From contig NC_065413.1 in NCBI RefSeq assembly GCF_024362695.1, positions 15,225,511 to 15,289,510 of the forward strand: DNA of 64,000 nt, written 5' to 3'. Each line of letters starts with the position of its first letter. Position 1 is the stretch's first letter. The notes beneath the pieces are model-generated. The model had not been told where the DNA came from, searched no databases, and saw only the letters and a list, made by a program, of their open reading frames with translations. Below, one piece after another: positions 53,189 to 63,400 of the stretch. The translations under genes were made by a program, and so were the position numbers. The stretch comes from Pectinophora gossypiella (taxonomy: Eukaryota; Arthropoda; Insecta; Lepidoptera; Gelechiidae).

Positions 53189-53517
53189 ATAAAAAACTGA
53201 CTTCCGATCTCAATTGCCTATTTCATATCGATTCAATTTTTGGTTAATCTGATAAAATGCCGGAAGCAAAACTCCCATCTTGATATTTTAAGACACTGTT
53301 AGTCATGATTCGGTCGGTGGCCAGGACAACTCACACGTCGGCGGATCCAGGGGGGAGAGGTGTCAAGGGTGCCCACTACATTTTTTTTCTAATTCTCTAC
53401 GGAGATAGGTTGTCTGCGACCTGGTGACCCCCACCCCCCACCCCTGACATAAAAGCTGCATCCGCTCCTGGAGTCAGACTACTAGTTACTAGCTAACAAC
53501 CTAAAACACAGAACTAC

Positions 53518-53720
53518 ATCATGCATCTTCCTCATAATGTGCCGGTATTTCATAGCGGACTGTTTGAAAACCAGTGGCCGGCTTATCGTGAGACGTTCCT
53601 TATGAACTGAGCGATTTCGTCTGCGGAGTCGCGTATGGATGTGGCCAGGTAGTGGCCTGGAGGGGGGTTCCAGACGAACGCGGGGAGTGGCTGGTAGACG
53701 AAGTGGTGAATTGTCTTCTT
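53518..53720 (-). pseudogene. Broken duplicate of the carbonic anhydrase terminal exon
   Basis: Reading on the minus strand, TIHHFVYQPLPAFVWNPP and IAQFIRNVSR parallel the intact exon at 54169-54429, and QSAMKY...MRKMHD appears in another frame. An in-frame TAA follows NVSR and the first part of the exon is missing. The nearest possible acceptor (CACGCAG) opens into a stop. It is read as a dead tandem duplicate. Confidence 0.8.
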
Positions 53721-53867
53721 AGCCCTCCTGCGTGAACGCTTTTATACATCGCCATATGTTTGAATTCGCCGCGCAATGCGCTCAACGCTCCGCGCGACGC
53801 GTTATGTCCCCATTTACGAGGTCTACCGTGTACTGGAAGACAGCGGGCAGCAGAGCGGAGAAAGCGA

Positions 53868-54046
53868 CGAAGGATGCATTTCCATTGAAGCGGAGCGGAA
53901 CGGAGATGTGCAAGTGCAACCAATCAACGCGAAGTAGAGAACGACAGAGTGTTTTCTCTTTCTCTCACACGCTGTTGATTGGTTGATTTCGCATAGTGTC
54001 GTTCTGCTGCGCTCTACTCTTTGCTTCGCTTCAATGGAAGCTTACC
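53868..54046. mobile_element. Hairpin MITE-like element M6
   Basis: Left arm TTTCCATTGAAGCGGAGCGG and CAACCAATCAACGCG are matched inversely by TTGATTGGTTGATTTCGC and CGCTTCAATGGAAG on the right. It lies between the intact and the broken carbonic anhydrase terminal exons. Confidence 0.65.
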
Positions 54047-54168
54047 CCGGAAACACGTTACGAGCCGTTATATCGCCGCTTTTACCTCCCTTCTACCCGC
54101 TGTCCTCCAGTACACATCCTAAAGGACAACTAACACAGTATTAATGAGTTGATACACCTACAACCAAG

Positions 54169-54429
54169 CTACATAGAACTACGATCATGCATCTTCCTCA
54201 TAAGCTGTGGGTATTTCATGGCGGATTGCTTGAAAACCAGTTCGGTGGCGTACCGTGTGACGTTTCTGAAGAACTGAGCGACTCGGTCGACGAAGTCGTG
54301 TATGGCGGTGACCAGGTAGGGGGTGTTCCAGACGGAGGCGGGTCGGGGTTTGTAGACCAGGTGGTGCATCACGGGCTGGAGGCTCCGGAAGTTGTGGCGG
54401 CTCTCGCCGATCTTGCCGAAGAGGCGGTA
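54169..54429 (-). CDS. Carbonic anhydrase terminal exon
   Basis: It follows TTCTTCCTCGCAG and ends in a TAG stop at 54169-54171. It encodes residues 245-330, starting YRLFGKIGESRHNFRSLQP, the usual C-terminal strand region, then a basic, mostly helical tail ending MRKMHDRSSM that is longer than in cytosolic forms. Confidence 0.85.
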   Translation of the reverse strand, partial: YRLFGKIGESRHNFRSLQPVMHHLVYKPRPASVWNTPYLVTAIHDFVDRVAQFFRNVTRYATELVFKQSAMKYPQLMRKMHDRSSM

Positions 54430-57400
54430 CTGCGAGGAAGAAGTGAGAAATGTTAGAGAACAATCATCTATACGTTAAGGTCTGAGGGTCTTGCATAGTG
54501 GCTACTAAGTAGAGGTTCAAGGTTTGTTCTGGTAAAATCAGGGCTCATACAATGACACATGGCCTTGGGTACTTGCCCATATGATAGTCTCCAATGAGAA
54601 AGATGGGCCTGACTAAGTACTCTACACAGTACAGTCTGATTTATTTATTTTTTATTTATTTATGGTCACCAACAGAGTTAACAACAATAAATACATTACT
54701 TACAAGTTACTTATATATAAACAAGAGTAATTGTTACCCTAATTATAGGTGACAACGGCATGCAAAATTAACTACAGCAAATATAAATGAGAAAAAAAAA
54801 AGAAGGCTAAAAGCGCATCACGCTTGCATAGCTTAGGAAAAGAAATTATGAGCTCTAAAATATGAAAATAAATTTTCAATTCCCTGATCTCTGCCCACCC
54901 CAACGAGAATGTGTTATGTGTTACTAACCCTTCGGCCGCCATCGCAACCACATTTCGCAACCAGTTGCAGAGGAATAATTTTACTCCTTAAGTCAAGAAT
55001 CCAACGAATAAGAGAATTCAAATTCAAATTCAAAAATATCTTTATTCAATAGGTAACAAAGTTACACTTTGAATCGTCAATTTTTACATAACGAACGTCT
55101 CATCCGCCTAAAACTACTGCAGCTTCTCACAACCGGAAAAGCCGGGAAAAAGAAGCTGCAAGAAAAACCTCGGCACAGGGCCCTAGACGTTCTTTAAAAA
55201 AATAAACATAAAATATTGGTATACAATTGTAATTTCAAGAGCAAGGTTTAAAAATTTAGCGTAAGGTAATTAGATAATTCAAAAGAAGAGAAAATATATA
55301 GGTACTTGGGCATCAGATATGGTGATGGGGTTCTCGAAGATGATCCAGATGACGACCTCATTGCACTCTGGTGACGTCAGCGACCCGAAATACGTGTAGT
55401 ACTGCTCCGTGTTTGGACTCATCAGCTTCCTGTAATACGGGGAAGGTGTAAATGTTACTATCTGATCACAGGAATACCTGAAGAGTAAGGAAACACGTAT
55501 TAATAGACTGTAGTTGTGGTAGTTCGTACATCGGACAAACAAAACGTGCAGAAATCTGCTATAGCTGAGCACGTACTGGAGTCGGGCCCTAACCACTGGA
55601 TCGAGTTTAACAATCCACAAATATTAACGACAGAACGTCATTACATCCCCAGACTCGTAAAAGAGCTATTGAAATCAGAAAACATAAAAATTTCAATAGA
55701 GAAGACGGTTTCAAATTATAGAGCATGTGGAATCCAGTAGTAGGTGTTGTAAAAAGCTTGAAACGGCCTAATGTGGTGACAAAACGTGAGGACAAAGTGA
55801 GTGCGGTTTGTCGTAGAGAGTTTGGTGCGAGTTCAGATGGTTCCGAACATTCCGATATCAAAAACATAAACAAGCGGCAAAGAAAGAGGGTAGACAGATG
55901 TGTCTGCCCGTAGAAAATTATGGATCTAAGTACCTACTCTACTCCAATCTCATCAGTCATCCCGTAATCGCAACAGTGTCGAAATATCGGGAGTCTCATA
56001 TCCCCATTTAAACGCGGTAAGAACCCGTTATTATCTAAATATATAAAAGGAGAAACTGACTGACTGACATATCAACGCACAGCCTAAACGGCTAAACGTA
56101 GGCACTTGAAATTTGGAAGGGACGTAGCTTAGGTACTGTAGAGGTGCACTAAGAAAGGAATTCCCGGAATTCTCACGGGAACGGGAATTAGCGGGAAAAT
56201 CCTTTTGTATGAAAAATCTAAACCGCTTAAGTTAGACGCTTGACATTTGGCATGTAGGTACCTTAGTTAACTTAAAGCTTAGTTGCAACAAGATATCGCA
56301 AAATTTCCACGGAAACGGGAGTTAGCGGGAAGAAACTTTTGTATGAAAAAATCTAAACTGCATAAGTTAGATGCTTGAAATTTGATATGCACTCCCACAC
56401 ACACAAAGATCTCTCTTTTATAACACGCCACGCGGACGAAGTCGTGGGCAAAAGCTAGTGTGCTTTAATTATGACACACGTATTGTTAGCACGGTGTCGG
56501 TTTATTGAGAGGTGAAAACAGAATGGACTACACACACCAATATGGCTAACATACGCAACCCTATCAGGTGCAACTATCACGTCAAATTTAAATGGCACCA
56601 TCTATATCGCTTTTGGGAAACGTTGCATAACATACATAACATAAACGGTTTATATACGTCCCACTGCTGGGCACTCGCCTCCCCTCAATCAACCGGTGGG
56701 GGTATGGAGCATACTCCACCACGCTGCTCCACTGAGGGTTGGTGGAGGTGTTTTTACGGCTAATAGCCGGGACCAACGGCTCAATTTGCCCTCCAAAGCA
56801 CGAATTATCTTACTTTTTCAGACAATCAAAACAACAAAAACTGAGGACAGTCTCGCAAAGTGTCAAAGTGCTGTCATCAATATTCATAATTATTAAGTAA
56901 GTAAGTAAGTATCATTTTTTTTATACATGTTGTATCTAGGTCATCCTCTCTTCTCGCGAATTAACGTCAATAATTCGTCTTCATTCCTTACTTCCTTATT
57001 ACATTAGATTCACAATTTTGATGGAATCTTCAAAGAGACTTCGAAGCTCATTACGCTGGGTCCTGCCATTAAAATGTCCTGGTGAACGACGTTCATCCTA
57101 ATTAAATCAGTCAAAGACTTGTTGCGTGTTCTGGGCTTTTAAAGCTGACATTTATTTTTTTAATTTTGTGAGCGGGTGTTTGACAGATCCCCAGCCCAGC
57201 CCAGCCTTCGGCCCAGATTTCCAGACACAAAAGCTAAACAATGGGGTTCGAATTTTAAAAGGACTCTGGGCTTTAAGACGCAATATATGCACTAATTATT
57301 CACTACCGCATTCTGTTTGTTTTTTATATACTTTTAAGTAAGTATAGTGTATTATAAAAAGTAAAAAAGCATTCAAATGCAAAAAATTACAATAAAACAA

Positions 57401-60400
57401 TACCAGCTTTTTTTTGTGTGATGCTCTGTCGCGGGGCCACCACCTCCAATTCAGTTGAAAACGATATAGATTACTGTACGTACCATGTACATAGTGTACG
57501 TGAAAAGATTTTACGTGTACGTGCTATAATAAGAAAGAAAACAACAAATTAAAGTGGCTTTGCTGCAGAGCAGGCACGCACGCATAAAATCTTTTCACGT
57601 ACACTATATGTACGTAGTACGTACATCGATCTATACTTCAATTTACAGGAAGAAAACATCTCGAAGAAAGCAAACTGAGTGGCTCCGCTGGGGCACACAA
57701 TCTAGCTGGGGCTGGGGTTTGCTTTGCAGTTGGGTGCGAACCTCATCTCAGGGCGTCGTCTGAGAGGAAGAATACGATAGCGATAAGCGCTGAATGGGGG
57801 AAGTTACCCAGGCACTTACATGAGATTAAGCAGAACGCCGCTGATTCTATCTCCAGTGTGCAAGAGTCGTGGTATCACTTCCATGATCTCGCTGATGCGG
57901 TCCTCTTGGTCTTCGTTGAGCACGGCTTGTACCTGGTAGCAGATAAATAGGTTTGGTTACGAATATCTGATAAACTTTAACTACTTTTTCTTGAGTTTTC
58001 ATAGTAATAAGGAATAGATTTACTACTACCGTAGATTGAACATTAGCGCTGAAAAATATAGCGACGTTGACAGCACTTTACCTCAGTGCGAGAATAGGCG
58101 CTGAACTGGCAACAGGCGGGGAACTGCGTGGTAAAAACTTGCAAAAATAGAAGTTCAAAGCGAAAAAGGAATGATGGAACGTCATATTTCTAATAAGTAC
58201 CTAATGCCATTGTCATTGTGCATGTTAATCATAGCATAAACATTTTGATTTTCGCAGTGAAACCCAGCAAAATTATTATTTTAGTTTAAAATACACTAAA
58301 ACAAGTACTCCCGGGCAATCCCAGTTGCAGTATAACCCGCCCGCGTTACGAAGCACTATGCGCTAATATATACGTAATAAGACCGCTGGGTACGGATGTA
58401 TAGCATACTGAGGGTACCCAGTTGGGCGCGAACCTCGGCTTAGGGCGTCTGAGAGGAAAAATATTTGAAAGAATTAATCGACCCTAGTGGGTTGATAGCG
58501 ATAAGCGCTGATAGAGGGAAATCGTCGACCACGCCGGCGGGGTCGGTATCAGGGTCCTGAAGTGTTTGGTGTCGCGAGCTGATTGGCTGCCTCTATGGCT
58601 AGAGTAGTCGGGTCGTCGGGATCGTATATTACGTCCTTCGGACGCCGATACTTTTCAGTACCATCCCTAAGCGAGATGTATTCGGAAGCCGTAACTACCA
58701 GGGGATTTGGGTGGTGCGGAGCAGTATCGAAAAAACGTTACAGAAACATTAATATAAACAATTCTATGGCAAATATAATGTAACAGTATCATATGGGACT
58801 CACATTGCCAAACATGGCGATGATGGCGAGACCGTCCTTCTGCTTGAGAGCCTGCTCCACCGTAAGGTCTGTCCGCACGTGCACGAAGTGGATCTCCATC
58901 GGGAATCTGGAATACGCTCGGAATATGAGGAGCTTCTTCATTATTTTCAGCCACTGTGGTCTTGAGGTACACCGGCTTGCTTCTCTAGAACCCTGTTACC
59001 GACCCCGCCGGCGTGGTCGACGATTTCCTTCATTGAGCGCTTACCGGCGCTTCAGACGACGCACTTTGTAGTGGGTACCCTCAGGCCTGTTGCCTTAGGG
59101 TGGTATTAATAAACTAATCTCAACTTCGAGACTGCCCTCAAGATCATGTCAATGACAGTTCTTATATAAAAACAGGCACTTGAGCATGGTCTTGAGGGCA
59201 GTTTCAGCTGAGATTAGTTTATTAATCCCTCAGCACTTCCCATTTGCCCGGCCAAGTAGTTAATGCCATCTGCGGCAAATCTACAATGAGAAACGTTCAA
59301 CAAAGGCTCGATTCTCAAACGGGGAGCGCCGGGTTGAATCCTGATACCGGATTTGCACCGGATGTGCAGTTTTCACTAACACGTTACAGTTGGCTCGACC
59401 ATTATAGACGGCGAGATGGCTCACCGCCTATCAGGTTGGTCTAATAGAAAGCTCGGTGAGGTGTGGGTACTTAGTTCATCTTGCGATGGATGTACCTCTG
59501 ACCACCCCAATTGGGATGTAGTTGTGAGCTTACCTATGTTATAATTATGTTGTGTTCATTATTTGAACAACTTTTTAATATCGTGTGACTAGGTTACTTA
59601 CTCGGGTTAGTAGATATTACATAAGCCATGTCCTGGTAGACCCCTAGTAGCTCAATAGTAACCCTGACACGAGGGTTGATCGGGTCGGTCATCGATTTTA
59701 AAACCCACACGACAGAAGAGAAGAATACTATAATAAAACCCAACGCGAAAAATTTAGACCACATACCTGAATGAGAGACGTTCAGGTAGAAGACATCTTT
59801 ATTCTCAAAAGAAATTTACATTTCACTTCATGAGAAGTTATAACTTTAATGTAGCCTATTCCATGATTACAGATGATCGACCATAATTATTAAACAGTTA
59901 TAAACCCGAATATAATTCTGTCGGTTTCTTACGACGTGCTTAGCATCATTCAAAGGTTACTAAAATACACTGGTGTCGATTCGGGCAACCACCAACTTAA
60001 TTTGACAGGACTAAAACTAGCTCCATCCCTTTCTAGCACGTATAGTTAGTGAAGGACGGCACTAATTTAAGAGCTGTCAAATTAAAATTGGGTTATGTTT
60101 ATGTGTGCCCGAATAGGCGCCACTGTTTGTGTCATACTTGCGGCCATTGACAGCATGTTCTGAAAGCCAATGGAAATGTAGCTGCTCCAGTCGATATCTG
60201 TGTTGCAGGGGCCCGCCAGACAGGATGGGGTGGATGGCCGTGTCCCCATCTGTACTGAATTGAACTGGAAGCAGAATACATTGTTTCAGGTTTACGCGGT
60301 TATTATCATAATTAAAACACATAATAACGCCACTCCAATCTCATCGGTCATCCCGTGATCATGGCACTTGCAACAGTGTAAATATCGGGAGTCTCATATC

Positions 60401-63400
60401 CCTGATTTAAACGCGGTAAGAACCCGTTATTATGTGGAAGCAGAATATTTTGCAATTAACAAAGTTTAACTTAACTTAGCTGAAGTTGGTTTGGACACAT
60501 AGAGCGGATGAAGGATAATACGATTACAAAAGCAGTATATAAAGTGAAGTTTGGTGGAAGGGATGGCAGAGGAAGACCTAGAAGAACATCATCATCACTA
60601 ATTTAAGAGCCACGCTCTTGTCGGTGTAGCATTCTCCATTCTTGTCTATCAAAGACCAATTCCTTCACTTCCTTATAAGAAACGACGTTCGCCTTCTCTT
60701 TAATCTGTTCCATGTAAGCGCATGTGTGATAGAGAACGTACATTGACCAAATTGGAGATGTCCTTAGAAAAGGTTCAGTATGATCTACTCTGAACAGGCG
60801 TGCGTGTATGAAACGATTGAAGAATGTGGGGAGCAAGGGAAGTATGTGAGGATCGAAGCAAAAGGAATTCTATAGTCTCTGCTTACCCCGGTGGGAAATA
60901 GGCGTGAGTTATGTATGTATGTTAACTTATCCGGTTTCTCACGTCAGAGGCTTTTTGAGAGGTTTTTTTTTCTTCTTTTTCAACCCTTCTAGAAGCAATC
61001 ATCTTTCTTTCTCACTTTCTCACAATCGCTCATCTTTGTCACAATAACTTCAACTCTGAGCTCTGACCTGATGTGCGCGTGGAAAACTTAAAAGGGGCCC
61101 AAAGGGACCTGGCGACGCTCATTTGACCGGGAACTAAACACTTTCGGCATGTCATGGGAGTAAGCTACAGAGGCTGCTGAAGATCGCGAAGACTGGGAAT
61201 CTGTTGTTGAAGCCGCGGATCATCATCACTAATTTAAGAGCCACGCTCTTGTCGGTGTAGTATTCTCCATGCTACTTATTTGGAAAAAATTGGGCAGTGG
61301 TTTCCCTCTTGCCTTCCGCCCCGCAGTATTGTGTCTGCGGCGAGTGCGATGGCACCCAGAGTAGTCAATTTCAAAGCCGTACGTGGTATTAATAAACTAA
61401 TATCAGCTGAGACTGCCCTCAAGACCATGCTCAAGTCCCTGTTTTTATATAAGAACTGTCACATTGACATGATCTTGAGGGCAGTCTCGAAGCTGATTAG
61501 TTTATTAATACCACCCTAGGACTCCTGTCCTCCGAATAGTACTGACAGTTACTGCTGCCCTCTGTCAGGTTCCAGGTTACGGTCCCTGTGACTCGCCTGG
61601 GGATAGTAGCATTAAAAAAAGAAGAAAATATATTTCTTACCAGTCAATCCGTTATTGATGCCGGTCATCAGGACGCCCCGGTAGCCGGTAAAGGTGAGGG
61701 TGCCGTAGCGGATGACGACTCCATTGTAGTCGTGGATAATATCATCAGTTCTGATGTCGATGGGGGACTGCCGTCTGCCACCTTCCTTGCACTTCCTGCC
61801 AGGCCACGTTCGTTCATCTGTTGAAGACATTTTGTCACCTTTTCGAGTTCCCACTGGCCTAATCCAATGACTTTCGAATTCAAGTTTGGATCATAAATTA
61901 TAATCACGTGCTCAGCGGCGGTTCACCACTTATTACGTTGGTCTAATAGAAAGTTCAGTGAGGCGTGTGTTCTTAGTTCATCTTGTGATGGATGTACTTC
62001 TGACTAGCCCAATTGGGATATAGTCGTGAGCTTATGTTATGTGTCCAGCGATGAAGGGAAACATCGTGAGGAAACCCACATAACCGAGAAATGCCTTTCG
62101 GAGGTATGTGACTCAACCTGTATTGGGCTGGTTTTTCCTTCGCGGGTTGGAACAGGCAGTCGTTTCTGTAAAAATCGGACCTGTCAAATCTTCAGGTCCG
62201 ACACTAGTGACCGCCGATTTGTTAGGTTAGGTTAGGCCGCTGGGGCGGAAAGGTTCTCGAATGGCGACCACGTGTCGGACGACGCTCAGTGGGTAGGCCC
62301 GCTACAAGGTGGACCGACGATCTGGTGAAGGTCGCGGGAAGCCGCTGGATGCGGCCGATCGTCGTGGAGATCCTTGGGGGAGGCCTATGCCCAGCAGTGG
62401 GCGTTGTACGGCTGATAATGATGATGATAAGTGACGTTGTTGAAACATTTCCTTACCGTCATAAGTCCACATTTTGGTGTAATTGTACGATGTCGCTCCG
62501 ATATCTGTGAAGAAAAGTGATTTAATAATGGATAAAGGCAAAAAAAAAACTTTTTAAACATACCTACTCGTAGGTATCTGGTTTAGTTAGCGGATAAATT
62601 CCTTGTCCCGGAGTGTAGTATTCATTATTATTCTATGGTAAATAATGGTTAATATAATACACTCGTCCTGGTTTGACAAGAGCTGCGGTTTCAAGTCCCG
62701 ATTTTTTAATTTAATATTCTCTTTTTACCTTTGATCCCAAGGTCGAGCGTGATTGTAATTGTGTTTTGAACTGTACATGCAAATGACAGATGAGACGTCA
62801 GGTCACTTGCCGTAAACAGAAGCGCCGTAGCGGGAATCGCCGTTCGGAGAGTCGCTGTCAACGCTACAATTCGTGTTTTCTATAGAAGGTAGCGCCGTTA
62901 CTCAGATGGTTTCTCACTTCACTTTCACCGTATTATTATTTCTTATTCTATGCTTTTACCAATAAACGCGTTCTGAATAAGACCCACCATAGACCCATTT
63001 TGACAAGTGATTTTTTTTGACGTGACTAATTGTAGACTTGCCTCAAAGGTATTGCTAACTTGGCCGGATAAATGGGGAGCGCTGAGGGCCCTCACCCGGT
63101 ACAACATTTAGGACAATAGACCTGAGGGTGTCCAGTTAAGCGCGAACCTCGGCTCAGGGCGTCGTTTGAGAGGATTATATTTGAAAGAGTTAATCGACCT
63201 TAGTGGATCAAAAGCGATAAGCGCTGAATGAGGGAAATCGCCGACCACGACGGCGAGGTAGATACTGTCAAAACTTTTGTTCACAAGGTGGTAATTTCTA
63301 TAGAAGGTACTTACTTTTGTTGGTTTATCACTTCACGCACCCAACATGAGTTGACGGCAAGTGAAATTGAAACACAAAGATGATGATGAAGAGAATAGAC

